DNA of 64,000 nucleotides. Origin: Achatina immaculata. Taxonomy: Eukaryota > Mollusca > Gastropoda > Stylommatophora > Achatinidae. Shown here in pieces: positions 34,501-44,299 of this stretch. Where the stretch lies: contig CM019697.1 in the NCBI GenBank assembly GCA_009760885.1, positions 29,008,710 to 29,072,709 of the forward strand. Reading direction: 5' to 3'. The position numbers and the translations under genes are program-made. The notes below the pieces were generated by a model. The model worked only from the letters and a program-made list of their open reading frames with translations. It was not told where the DNA came from and searched no databases. Numbering within the stretch: position 1 is the stretch's first letter; each line of letters begins with the position of its first letter.

Positions 34501-36864
34501 TCAATGGACCAAACAGGTGAAAATCACTTGGAGCCAAGTCGGGACTATAGGGTGGATGTTCAAGAACTTCCCAACCCAACTGGCTAATTTTCACTTAGGT
34601 TAACCAAGCTGTATGTGGTCTGGCATTGTCATGAAGGAGAAGCACACTTCTAGTCAGCAGACCAGGACGTTTTCTTCGAATTACATCCCATAGCATCAAC
34701 AGAACTTCACAGTATGATACAGAATTCACACTGTCACCATACTTCTGGAACTTGGTTAACAGCACTCCTTGATAATCCTAGAACACTGTCAGCATAAGGA
34801 GTACACAGAAAGCGTAATCTTGAATTTTTTTGCGCATGGCAATGACAGGTGTTTCCATTGCATTGAGGCATGTTTTGATTTGGGTTGGTAGTGGTACACC
34901 CAAGATTCGTCTCCAGTAATAATCCTTTGGAGCATGTCTTCACCTTCATATGCATAATGACAGAGATGCTGCAATGACAAACCAAATCGGTTCATTTTGT
35001 GTTCATTCAGATCTCAGGGTACCCAACATGAGCAAACTTTCTGAAAGTTCAATTGCTCATGCATTATTCTGTAGGCTAAGCCATGTGAACATCCATTTGC
35101 ACTTGCTACACTGTCTATTGTTACTCATCTATCAGCTCTAATAATCTCATTCACATGTTGCACAGTCGCTTCTGTTGCAATCTGAACAGGACGGCCAAGT
35201 CAGACTTTGTCAACAATTTCAGTGCGTCCCTGAGGAAATTCTTTTACCCAGTTATAGACCGCTTTATGTGATAAACACTTTTCAGCATAAACTGTAATCA
35301 TTTCCTTATGAATGTCCTCAACTGAATGTCCTTTAGCCCACAAAAATCACACTACACTTCTCTGTTCTTCTTTGGTACACATTAACAGTTGGGTAGCCAT
35401 TTTGTTATTACGCATGTGCATGCGCACATAACTCCCAGCGCCCCCTACATACAATTATTATAAAGGTGGATGATGGTACTATCTAAGGATATATTTAAAT
35501 ACTATCTGATAACTGCCACTGATAAAATATTTCAGTTTGTGAGTTACTTAGTGACTTCCCCTCATATATTGATGAATTGAAGTTCTCCCTCTGATTAATA
35601 CTGAATTATAATTCAGCCACTTAAATCAGTTTTATTGCTGAACCTTGAATAATGGTGATTGTCATCTTTTTTAATTTATGAATGCAGGTTAATACTTCTT
35701 TTCATTCTCTTCACAAGTTCTGAATGTCACTCCACATGGTACTACAAGGCTAAAATCTTGGCAAAATTACTATAGCATTCAGATGGTTCATTCTTGAATC
35801 AAATTATAGTTCACTTTTAATACTCACCAAATGAAATCCACAAGTATCAAATTAAGATAAGATTCAGAAAGCATTTTACACAAAGTTTCCAAAATATCAA
35901 ATCTTCTGCATTTCTCACACACTACTAATAATCCTTTTCAGATTGAAATGCTATCTTCTGTCTGTACTAAACTACTTGTGGTTCTGCACTCTGTTCTTCT
36001 TTGTCTTTTTTTTTTTTCTCATCACATCCATCTTCTCTGTCATTTCTGTTCTTTTTCTTCTGTTCTTTTCTCTGTATTCTCTTCTGTTCTTGTTCTTTTA
36101 TATATCATAAGTCAGTTGTTCAGTAGGACGCACCTCTAGATCTTTCTATTGGTTAGCTGGTTGACTGCATACTGATATGACTCTGATTGGAGTTTGGGAT
36201 GAGTCAGTCCACTTTTTTTTTTTTTTTTTTAAATTGTGTGCAAATTGCATCCTAAGATTAGCACATATGCCTTACCTGTCAAGTCTGTTGTGTCAAATCC
36301 ATCTATACAGTTCTCTCATCACGTATCAGGTGTTTGCGATGCCTATGGGGGAATTAGTCCAGATCTGTTTACACAGTGTCCTTCTGTCTGTCTCCATATT
36401 GTTGATTTAACTATTCAGTTTAGTCATGTCAGGACTGTTATAATCTAGGTATATCTCTTTAATCCACCTTTATTATTGGCGTCCATCCTGTCATTGTCAT
36501 AAAATTACTACTAATACCATGGGAGTGTTCCTCTCCCACCAGTTTTCAGATTTTCCATTGTTTCTGACCTACTTTCTACATATCGATAATAATCATAACT
36601 GTAATAAAATGTTAATAGTAATAATAATAATATTAATAATTATTATTATAATACTATCCTAATATACAAGGCACTATGTTACAAGTGATGAGAACCATAC
36701 TTTTGTAATTGTGCGTAATTCTTTCTAACCTTTTCTGTTACTTTGAGAGTGATGAGAAGTTTATCAAAAAATTTGCAAATGGTTTGACTTATTCTGTCTT
36801 GCAGTGCTTTGGCAGTGATGGGAAACTAGTGCTTCACTACTGTCGGACACAGGCATGGGGATAA
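25375..36864 (+). CDS. ATG12: ATG12, ubiquitin-like autophagy protein (four exons)
   Basis: Joined exons 25375-25531, 32816-32952, 33565-33627 and 36805-36864 give one frame of 138 residues, close to the roughly 140 of vertebrate ATG12. All introns are GT..AG, with phases 1, 0 and 0. The N-terminal 50 residues are acidic, Ser-rich and weakly conserved. The ubiquitin-like fold begins at [19 protein letters not shown] and continues with [27 protein letters not shown] and [19 protein letters not shown]. The C-terminal Gly is directly before the stop, as in ATG12 generally. It is activated by ATG7, passed to ATG10 and joined to a lysine of ATG5. The conjugate with ATG16L acts as an E3-like enzyme for ATG8/LC3 lipidation on the phagophore. 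The exons show no damage, in contrast to everything around them. Confidence 0.95.
25532..26184 (+). other. ATG12 intron 1, 5' part
   Basis: This is intronic sequence between exon 1 and the first LINE. No exon-like or repeat feature is recognised. Confidence 0.5.
26197..27760 (-). pseudogene. RTE-C reverse transcriptase and tail (intron copy)
   Basis: The frame from 27303 reads [55 protein letters not shown] and [20 protein letters not shown]. The upstream fingers and downstream tail ([19 protein letters not shown]) are in other frames. The second Asp of the palm FADD box is Asn, which would abolish polymerase activity even if the frame were whole. Confidence 0.8.
27818..29130 (-). pseudogene. 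RTE-C endonuclease and linker (intron copy)
   Basis: The minus strand shows [22 protein letters not shown] sequence near 29110, [17 protein letters not shown] near 28680, then [20 protein letters not shown] and [18 protein letters not shown] near 28500. [20 protein letters not shown] follows near 28420. These are APE-type endonuclease motifs. An open frame of 251 residues (28573-27818) carries the C-terminal half and a Lys/Glu-rich linker. Upstream frames are broken near 28630. Confidence 0.8.
29463..32545 (-). mobile_element. RTE-D LINE, near full length, antisense in ATG12 intron 1
   Basis: This second RTE-type element is distinct in sequence from RTE-C but shares a similar 5' terminal block (ACCAGATARRGTTGCTGGCC, 32450-32530 here and 29284-29395 in RTE-C). 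The minus strand gives endonuclease (about 32270-31560), linker, RT (about 30860-30120) and tail (about 29960-29470). Only 60 bp separates it from the RTE-C copy. It is heavily decayed, with many stops. Confidence 0.8.
29786..31590 (-). pseudogene. RTE-D endonuclease end, reverse transcriptase and tail
   Basis: The endonuclease end reads [20 protein letters not shown] near 31570-31510. RT follows with [20 protein letters not shown] and [18 protein letters not shown] near 30760-30670, [11 protein letters not shown] near 30500, [14 protein letters not shown] near 30340, and [16 protein letters not shown] near 30220 (palm FVDD). The thumb reads [20 protein letters not shown] near 30040-29980. 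At least five frame changes inactivate it. Confidence 0.75.
32816..32952 (+). CDS. ATG12: ATG12 exon 2
   Basis: The acceptor is TTTTTTTAAAG|. The exon encodes [10 protein letters not shown] (first base from exon 1), [12 protein letters not shown] and [15 protein letters not shown]. The donor is TTG|GTATGT, phase 0. It holds the first strands and helix of the ubiquitin-like domain. Confidence 0.95.
32953..33564 (+). other. ATG12 intron 2
   Basis: The intron is GT..AG, phase 0, about 610 bp. It is AT-rich, with no element recognised. Confidence 0.7.
33565..33627 (+). CDS. ATG12: ATG12 exon 3
   Basis: The acceptor is TCTCCAG|. The 21 codons [21 protein letters not shown] contain the hallmark [10 protein letters not shown] motif. 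The donor is GAT|GTAAGT, phase 0. Confidence 0.95.
33628..34232 (+). other. ATG12 intron 3, 5' part
   Basis: AT-rich intron sequence upstream of the mariner insertion. No feature is recognised. Confidence 0.6.
34235..35564 (-). mobile_element. mariner transposon, complete with TIRs, dead, in ATG12 intron 3
   Basis: The ends carry a 22-bp perfect inverted repeat, the left one reading AGGGGAAGTCACTAAGTAAC plus TC (34237-34258 and 35541-35562). TA dinucleotides (34233-34234 and 35565-35566) are the expected target duplication. The length of 1330 bp is the normal size for mariner. The transposase reads on the minus strand and is riddled with stops. It is antisense to ATG12 and far from the splice sites. 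Confidence 0.9.
34320..35402 (-). pseudogene. mariner transposase, about ten stops
   Basis: The minus strand begins [17 protein letters not shown] near 35402 and continues with [20 protein letters not shown] and AVYNWVKEF (first HTH), and [20 protein letters not shown] (second HTH). Then come [16 protein letters not shown] with the first catalytic Asp, [12 protein letters not shown] with the second, and the [17 protein letters not shown] signature with the third. It ends GDYVEKKG near 34330. The DD34D arrangement is that of true mariner. Many in-frame stops and at least two frameshifts make it inactive. Confidence 0.85.
35567..36804 (+). other. ATG12 intron 3, 3' part
   Basis: AT-rich intron sequence with a T-run at 36212-36230 and an AATAAT-rich stretch at 36600-36650. 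No element is recognised. Confidence 0.6.
36805..36864 (+). CDS. ATG12: ATG12 exon 4 with stop
   Basis: The acceptor is CTTGCAG|. It encodes [19 protein letters not shown] and TAA. The terminal Gly forms the isopeptide bond to ATG5 in this family; the 3'UTR follows. Confidence 0.95.
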   Translation, partial: CFGSDGKLVLHYCRTQAWG

Positions 36865-36972
36865 TAGTCATTGAATCCTAGAATAACCAATATTGTGTGA
36901 TGTTCTGTTGTGTGTATGTGAGGTCAGTGGTACATCACTGTCTTCTAAGGAGCATGTTATTCCTTGTTTTTG

Positions 36973-37255
36973 TTATCATCATCATCATCATCGCCTTTCA
37001 CTCCCTTGAGAGCATAGGTTACAGATAAAGGCTCTCCAGTCATCCTTGTTCTTGGAATTATTCTCTGCTTCCTTCCATGTGTATCCCTTGTCTCTGAGCA
37101 CTGTCATAATTTCTCTTCTCCACGTAAGTCTAGGTCTTCCTCATTTTCTATTTCCTTGAGGATTCCATGTCAGTGCCTGTCTTGCTATGCTGGTGCTGGG
37201 TTTCCTCAGAGTGTGGCCATCCACTTCCATTTCCTAGACATGATTTGTAAGTTCA
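36973..37255 (-). mobile_element. RTE-type LINE 3' tail downstream of ATG12 exon 4
   Basis: The left end is a CATCAT tail (36973-36991), as in RTE-A. The minus strand encodes a C-terminal pattern ([59 protein letters not shown]). This is the GRPRxTWxR...W tail of RTE-like ORF2. It falls in the possible ATG12 3'UTR or just downstream. Confidence 0.7.
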
Positions 37256-37812
37256 TAGGATGTCACTGAAGAAAAAAAATTACTTTACTATAGTGTCTTA
37301 CAAACTTTATCAGCTTATTGAAGAGTCAAAGCACAAGACATTTTGTTTGTTAGAAATTTAAGACTAATTTGAGATGTTAGGGAGATACAGGAACTTATTT
37401 TAGCCTTTTTCCATGAAAAAAAAACCCTGAAGATCTTTCAAATAAATATTCAGACATTATTCCCACTGGTAATCCATTTAATTTTTTTTAATACAAAGTG
37501 TGTAATAATTATTGTGATTGACCATTTTCTGTTTTGTCTTTTCATACTGTTTTATTGTCTTCTTTGCCAGTATGTCTCTTGTCTATCACCACATTGGCAG
37601 ATAAAATATTATACAACTAGAATTGTTTTCACAGCAATGTTTTGTCTATCACAGCTATTTGTATCAAAATAAAAACTTGGTTAGATTAAAGCATAATGTA
37701 TGCATTATGTGACTGAAACTCTGCTTTTAAACATTTTATATCTAAATGTTTGGTTTTTGTTACTAATAATTAAAATTAATCTTTATGTAAGAAATCTGTT
37801 GCAAAAAGTCTG
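37256..37812. other. Spacer, no gene recognised
   Basis: AT-rich sequence between the LINE tail and a piggyBac-like element. It contains one AATAAA (37668). Confidence 0.4.
37668..37673 (+). terminator. Possible ATG12 polyadenylation signal
   Basis: An AATAAA lies about 800 bp after the ATG12 stop. It is plausible but weak evidence by itself, since the region is AT-rich and an LINE fragment lies between. Confidence 0.25.
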
Positions 37813-37816
37813 TTAA

Positions 37817-38941
37817 CTCTTTCCACCCTGGGAAAAAAAAACGCGGACGTTACCGGCGTACGGGCAGACGTTACCGTCGTACGTTATATTATCGAGCGGG
37901 TGTTGCGATAATTTTTGGGTCCCTCTCTAAAATTAATTTTAACAAACTAATTCAGGGTTCAACATAAATGTATCATATATCAAAATAAGTAGAAATGAAT
38001 GAGGATTTCATAAATGTAGTTATTTGTCAAAGAAAGAGAACTGTTGAGAAAAAATTGAAAAGTTTGTGAGCAAAAAAAAAAAAAAATTATTTAGGACTGA
38101 GAAAAAAAAGTATGTTCAATTTACCCTCAATCTGAATATATTCCAACTGAATATAAATCCAACTTTGGCACATTTTGTTGTGAAATCCAAATGAATCACA
38201 TCTAATATACACTATATCTCTTTTCAGCCCAAAAAAGAGTTATGACACACAAATAAAAAAATTGTTTTCTACTTACCATTACAGCTGTAAATATCCAATT
38301 GAAAAACACACTATGAAGATAAATGGAATTCCTCACATGAAGTGTAAAAACTTTGGACTTCTCTCCAGTTAGATACTGAATTGTTATTTTCTCTCTGAGC
38401 CACAGAAACAATAGTTCTAGGTCGTTTCACAGGTGGAGGACTTATCCTGTTGCTCGGTCCAGCTAAAGAACTAGAACTAGTCGTAGGGCCATTGTCAGAG
38501 TCACTTTCACTATGCCTATCACCGTCACTATAGGCAGATAAACTAACTACAGGTTCATCCATGTGAGAACTTGATTCAGTTATGGTCTTTCTGTTACCTA
38601 TACATTTAAATAAATTCAAAGCTGCCTTTGCACTGTTTCTAACAGGCCTACCACTACCTGAATAACATGCAATCACATTTGTCGCGTCGGTCGGTGAGTT
38701 CATTTTTTGAGTCGGTCTCGAAAATGTCGCTGAAAAACACAAATTCTTGATAATATTTAACAAACTCCTTTTTGAACAGCGTGCCCGGAAGTAAAGGAAG
38801 ATTCTGGCATGCGCAGATAGTCGTTAACTAAAAAGTTAATTTCACATGTGAACGAAACAAAACAGGGTGTCTCATAGGGGCCTGTAGATTGCCGACGTAA
38901 AACGAACATGGCCCCTGTGGGGTCTAGGTGGGTGGAAAGAG
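37817..38941 (-). mobile_element. piggyBac-like element, 1.1 kb, TTAA-flanked
   Basis: A perfect 12-bp TIR CTCTTTCCACCC starts at 37817, with its complement ending at 38941. TTAA lies directly outside both ends (37813-37816 and 38942-38945), the diagnostic target of piggyBac elements. A subterminal block AAAAAAAAACGCGGACGTT follows the left TIR and recurs in the 18S insertion at 60679. The minus strand has a 150-residue frame resembling a piggyBac N-terminus, but no DDE domain, so the element is non-autonomous. Confidence 0.85.
38311..38763 (-). CDS. Open frame in piggyBac-like element (acidic Ser-rich N-terminal-like region)
   Basis: The frame codes for 150 residues with a Ser/Asp/Glu-rich centre (SLSAYSDGDRHSESDSDNG), then a Pro/Arg stretch (ISPPPVKRPRTIV). 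Acidic, disordered N-termini of this kind precede the catalytic domain in piggyBac-type transposases, but this composition is not specific. No catalytic Asp region, zinc-binding C-terminus or other domain follows. It may be a first-exon remnant of a longer transposase. The first Met (38763) or an internal Met near 38700 could be the start. Confidence 0.45.
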   Translation of the reverse strand: MLNIIKNLCFSATFSRPTQKMNSPTDATNVIACYSGSGRPVRNSAKAALNLFKCIGNRKTITESSSHMDEPVVSLSAYSDGDRHSESDSDNGPTTSSSSLAGPSNRISPPPVKRPRTIVSVAQRENNNSVSNWREVQSFYTSCEEFHLSS

Positions 38942-38945
38942 TTAA

Positions 38946-39584
38946 TGGACTTCTTTTGTGCCTCACTCAAATATGTACTTGAGTGTACTAAAAAGCATTG
39001 GCTCTTATTTTCAAATTTGGAAATGAAGATATTTCAATTAAACAGATAATTTTCCAAATGTCTGATTAGCAAAGTCATTGTCATGGTCAGTAGTTTCATC
39101 CTTGCAGAAAGCATTTTGGTCAACCCAAGTGTAGAAATTGATTCCTGGTACTTCCTGGAGCTGAGGAAAATTGGTATACATCAGTGAGTGCTGTACCAAC
39201 AGTTGGAAAATGTGGGCATTCAAAAGCAAATCAGCAACAGATCAGAAATGAGACTAAATGATGAATGATCCATAACAATGAAATCAAGTTTCTGATTCTC
39301 CATAGTTGTTGCAAGTGTGTGATCAAGTGTCATACTGAAGTATGAGTTTTTTTTTTTTAAAGAAATCTTCAAAGCTGGGCTCTCAGTCATGTCATTGTTT
39401 CCCAGTAGCTTAAAGTTTTTTTGGTTTTTTTTAAAAAATTGTCCATGTGATAATAAACTCCAGCTGCATTTCATTATCAAAATCCCAGAAGACTTTACCC
39501 ATTGCATTTTTTATTGCTTGCAGTCCTCTGTAAAAAAAAAAATTGTGTTGACAGTATCTGGCTTTCTGGTTCAAAATAATGTGC
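38946..39584. other. No gene recognised
   Basis: Unassigned sequence with T- and A-runs (39350, 39425, 39530). A 63-residue minus-strand frame at 39038-39229 is unlike any family I know. Confidence 0.35.
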
Positions 39585-40330
39585 TCAGTTTCTGTCTCCT
39601 GTCATGATAATGATCAAGAAAACATCCACTTCACATTCAGTGCATAGTAGTGACTGTTTTACCTCTTCTTCTTTAATCTTTCTCAGACACCAACTTGTAT
39701 ACTTCTGAAGCAATTGGTGATCAGCTGTAGTTGGTGTACATCCTTGTAAAGCTTCTCTTAAATTGATATAGCTGTTGGCCACATGTTTTCTCTACACCTT
39801 ATGCGTTGCGCACTCTGACAGGATATGCTCTCATATCATCTTACTGGAGTCACATGTGCACATGTCAGTTTGGCAGGTCTTGAGCTTGTTGAAAAGTCTG
39901 TTGTGACTGGTCTGGAGCTGAAAAATGATCACTTAATCCTTTCTGCAAAGTTGGTTGTCATTTTTCTGATAGCCAGGGGTGTTCTTTTGTCAATTTGTTC
40001 TTGAATGTTGTTTATCACAGATTTAACTTTCTCATAGATGTATATGTGGTAATCTGCCACCTCCTTTTATTAAGACGTCATTTACTTCATTACCAGGTAT
40101 ATCACAGTGGGATGTAGTCCACTGCATTACCATGCTTGACAAAAGCTTGCATGTCTGGTATATTGCTGTTCACAAGTCATTGAGAGTTTAATCCTTGAAC
40201 CCAATAATTACTGACACTGCATCATTCAGGAACACTACATTTTCATGAATGTTTTTTTTTTCCTGATAGTAGAGCTTCTGATGCAGTTTTTAGGAGTCTC
40301 TGTTGTGGATATAATAGAGTGCCCTAGGCT
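39585..40330 (-). pseudogene. LINE RNase H C-terminal half and Cys-rich tail
   Basis: The minus strand reads VVFLNDAVSVI, then VMQWTTSHCDIPGNEVNDVL near 40120-40070. This is the RNase H box with the catalytic His/Asp (WxxSHxGIxGNExxD). Further down come MCTCDSSKM and EHILSECATHK, a zinc-binding-like tail, and a final 65-residue frame (39782-39585). It is separated from the RNase H N-terminal half by the LTR-like repeat. Confidence 0.7.
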
Positions 40331-40509
40331 GCTAATATACTGGACTTGCATAGGGTATGATATGGCGTCCTTAAGGCACCAGATTCTAAGGATCGACTCT
40401 CTCTACTATCTTGTGCCGGCATGCAACAGCAACTGACTAGCAAGAACAAGTGGAATGTCTTCTTAGACAGAATTACTCATAAAGAAGTAGTTGGACATCT
40501 ACTGTGCTG

Positions 40510-41595
40510 ATGATATTATTCCTGTTGTTTGCCTGTCTGATTTTATTCAGCTGCTTATAAACCAATAGGCAACTTGTCACTGTAGTGACACAACAATACC
40601 CAGACTTGCCTCTACTACAACAAAAACACCAGTGTCACAAATGAAAACATCAGCTAGACTTCCAATCTCATAACAAAACTACCAGCAGAAAAATTCCATC
40701 AACTCAGTACAGCTCCAATTAGGAAGTACACATCAGACTACATTTTTGAATGAGAAAAATGAGTGTTGAAACTGATGGAAATGAAATGAAGTCACAAGAC
40801 TTGACAAGAATACAAGCATAAGATTCCCAGCATGATTACGCCCTTGGGAAGAAACCACAAGCAATAAATAATCAAAAGTTTTACATACTAGTAAGATTGT
40901 TGAAAACTTCACACAAAGTAACGAATTCCAACATGTCACAACCTGTTTCCTAAATAAGGCCATATCAACTGCATGTCCAAAACAGGACAACACTACAAAC
41001 TGTATGCTACATTTTCACAACTTCTACTAAAGACTGGCTACAATTCCAAACTCGGTCTCAAAAGAAAACATTTAAAAAATCTCTCTAACAAGTCTTAACT
41101 CATACTGAAGTCTACATCTCTACTGAAATCTAAAGAAAAAGCTAACTTGAAAACCCATGGTCCACCTTTCTGACCCTTAAATATTCCCTAAAATATCTCC
41201 CCAGATTTCCCGAATATTCCATCCTGAAAAACCTAATTCACATGAAGTTACATATTTTTATGACCTTTAGTTTTCACTAAAACAAGATCTTCATAAAAAT
41301 GCCCTCTGCTACCCAAAATTTGTCTCTTGTGTTCATAAACAGTATTCCCAAACTCCGGTAACCCGTGAAAAGTCCAACTTTTTCCAAATCAAAACATTAC
41401 CCGAGTGTTCTAAAAATAGATCTTATCTGCATTTTACATAACATGTAGACATTTTTCACGAAATTAGGGACTGTATAAAACCTAATCAACTTTTTAATTT
41501 GATTATTTCCCTTCAACTAAAAAAAAAAAAAATCCAGCCTACTCAATCTACTAAATACTGCTACATGAAATTTGCTAGAAAATTTCCCACTTGCT
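40510..41595 (-). repeat. Diverged LTR-X-like repeat inserted in the LINE RNase H
   Basis: Blocks such as ACCAATAGGCAACTTGTCAC, TGACACAACAATACC, GAATGAGAAAAATGAGTG and TGGAAATGAAATGAAG match LTR-X copies 1 and 2 in the same order, with many differences. It falls between the two halves of an RNase H domain. Exact ends are not clear. Confidence 0.55.
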
Positions 41596-42111
41596 AATGA
41601 CAGTTTCTTGCGTTCCCCATTGTTTAGTACTAAAAGGATTCCCCCTTCACCATTACTACTGCATTGGTTGCTAATCCATCAGTTTAGGCATGTGTCCAGC
41701 TGTTGCTCAAGAAGTTTTTCTCAGTGTACTTGATAGCCAGAGATTTCCATTGTACATCTATTTGGTTATTCTTGATTGGTATCCCTGTGATATTCTCAGT
41801 CAACTCAATTAGTTAATGGTTCACACATACTTGGCATGTACTAGAGAAACTGAATGGTCTAGGAGTAGCTTCATCACATGTTGGGTGTTTTTCATCATTG
41901 CCTTAATTATCTCTGCAAAGGTAGTCCATTTAAGTCTGCCTCTGCCTGGCCCCTTCATTCTCTTGTGCTTTGGGTGGCTTTCTAATCTCATGAACTCATC
42001 TGCATGCTTCTGTGCTATGCTGTCTCTTATATCTAAATAGTTCTTGTATTGGTATATTCCTCATTGCTCCTGTAACGATCCTCATGGCTTGATTTTGTAG
42101 CCACTTAACTT

Positions 42112-42182
42112 TGATAAGCACTAACACCATATCCCTATGTTCCTCTAAGGCATGAGAGGATTACCTTTACCTTTACTTTTTA
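42112..42182 (+). mobile_element. tRNA-SINE 3' end fragment
   Basis: The sequence CACTAACACCATATCCCTAT, then CTCTAAGGCAT and TTACCTTTAC matches the last 70 bp of the SINE at 21567-21833. Confidence 0.75.
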
Positions 42183-42449
42183 ACTTTGATAAAGTTGGAT
42201 TGTGCTGCAGCTGCCCATGCTGTGATGCCATAATCAAGTCACATGCATCCAGTGTACAACTTCTTTAGGACACTATCATCTGTAAGTTTTTTTAATTATT
42301 GCCGTTCAGAGTTTTGCTCAAATCTGGTTCTCTTCAGTTTTAGCCTTCCATGTCAACAGGCAGTCAAAGGTGACTATCAGGCAGGTAGACATTTCTTCAT
42401 GGCACAATGCATGTCCATTTAGTGTCAGGCTTGAGCCATGGGGCCTAGT

Positions 42450-42886
42450 CATTCATTCATTCATTTCCATGTCTCTTGCAGAACTTTGCCTCCCTAACAG
42501 CACTCCTGTAGGCCTCTCAGTTGTGAGCAAGATGGCCTGCTGCTGATGCATCCATTTGCAGATCATTGATGATGTCTTGCAGCCATCTTCGCCTTGGCCT
42601 CTCTTTCTTTTTCCCATTATGTACCCTTCCAAGACGTTTTTCTCTAGATTATCAAGATGTTTAATGTGTCCAAAATATTTAAGTTTTCTCTCTTTAATCC
42701 TCTTTACTAGCCAGCCTTCTTCAATATTAAGTTCTTGTAGTATGGATATATTTGTTCTTTTTTTTGCGGCCATGGTATTTGAAGAAATCTTCTGTAGCAT
42801 TTACATTCAGAGGCATTTATGTGTTTCTCAGCTGTTTTGTTAAATGTCCAGGTCTCACAGGCATATGTTGCCATGGGAAAGACCCA
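42450..42886 (-). mobile_element. RTE-F LINE 3' tail with target duplication
   Basis: The minus strand encodes LQELNIEEGWLVKRIKERKL, KYFGHIKHLDNLEKNVLEGY and KRKRGQGEDGCKT, the RTE-F C-terminus, ending in an AATG-type tail. A perfect 9-bp duplication GGGCCTAGT flanks it (42441-42449 and 42887-42895). Confidence 0.85.
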
Positions 42887-42889
42887 GGG

Positions 42890-43300
42890 CCTAGTAGATA
42901 AGAAAAATATTGTGTAAATTATCTTTTTTTTTATTGACTCTGACCAGCCATGAGTTAGACCATTGGTCCAGTGTTATAAACGCCTGCTGCATTCTGCTAG
43001 CTGTGGTGGTGCCGTTGATAAGCAACCCGTCATCAGCTGAAACGAACTGATCAAATTTGACACTTGGGCCAAGTCATCAGCATACAGGGCATGATGGACT
43101 CTTCTAGGTATATGCTCTGTATATCATTACAAAAGTCAGAGTGTCATGAATCACGTGATGCAGGATGGAACTATTTAAACAACATTGATAGAATTCCTCC
43201 CTGTGGGACTTCTTGCTCTAGGATCATGACTGTTGGCTAATACCCTTAGGTTCATCTTGGGACTGAACAGTCACAAGCAAACTGAGATTCTCTACTGTTT
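42890..43300 (-). pseudogene. LINE reverse transcriptase fragment
   Basis: The minus strand gives VPQGGILS near 43210-43190, a decayed palm and ITLDQWSNSWLVRVNKKK near 42980-42930, which is the segment following YADD in RNase H-bearing LINEs (compare ILTSWTNKWCVSIN in the copy at 1-2947). Stops interrupt it. Confidence 0.65.
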
Positions 43301-44299
43301 GCACTTACTCACATAAAATGCCACAATTGTCTGCAAAATTCTTGGTGAAAATTCTGATTAATGAGTTCATCAGTAGCAGTACAAAATCTTTTGTGTATTT
43401 CTCAGCAGTTTCCATCACAATGATCCCTTTCCTACTGACCATCTTGTTACCAGGAAGTAACCAACTTTAGTTTATCAGCACTGATAACATAAGCATCTGT
43501 TTTCCTTCTTGAACATTTACAATCCAATGTGTTATTATAGATGTTTTATGCTAACTGAAATTTATCATTTATATCTTTCTGTGAAGATGTCGAATTATGT
43601 CTTTGTTCAAGTATATTGTAATCTTGTATACAGTTATCTATAGGTAAAAGTTTAGCTAATATTAAAGCAAAAAAAAAAAACTACATAATTCTTATGAATT
43701 TCCATCTGGGTCTACCTGAATTTCCAAAAAAGACTCCTGCATGAAAGAAGTCATGCTAGATATGAGTGTTTCTTGTATCTAAGCTGGGCTTACAGTGTTG
43801 AATGTGTGATTATAGTCATTGTGAACATTTAAGATGTCTTGTCTCACTTACTTTAAAACACATTTGAATGTATACATGTAATGAATGATTATTTACTTCA
43901 TATTTTAGTTGCCATTTGATTGATGTGAATTGATTATTCAATTTTGCTTGATTGTTATGCATTTTATGTGTTTAAGGCTTTGACATGATAAATAAAAGTT
44001 TAATTTTCAACAGGACTGGCTGTTAATTATTGATCAGTTGAAAGATAATGGATAAGTGCAGCCAGGCAGATTGAACAAGGACCAAAGGTAAACTTGGTCT
44101 TAATAATAAGCCATACTGAAGACAATAGTGTTTCAACCAAAAGACATAGGTATAGTGGTCTAGCTGGAAATCATGATCAGCACAAATCCTGTTGCCTTGT
44201 GGGGATATCCTTTGTGATCAGAGGTTAAAGAAATAAACCTGAACAAAAGTGTACTGAAGTTAGAAGAAGTGAGCCAAATGATATATATATACATTGTTA
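43301..44299. other. No gene recognised
   Basis: AT-rich unassigned sequence; an A-run lies at 43668-43680. A TA microsatellite is at 44280-44290. Confidence 0.4.

Larger units (their letters stand above)
39585..43300 (-). mobile_element. RNase H-bearing LINE, decayed, interrupted by three insertions
   Basis: Minus-strand order: RT VPQGGILS box (about 43205) and degraded palm (about 43080), RT thumb (42440-42200), RNase H start (about 41690), RNase H end (40260-40080) and a Cys/His C-terminal region (39860-39585). It is broken by an RTE-F tail (42450-42886), a SINE body fragment (42112-42182) and an LTR-like repeat (about 40510-41595). Its architecture resembles the LINE at 1-2947. Decay is advanced, so exact ends are uncertain. 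Confidence 0.7.
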
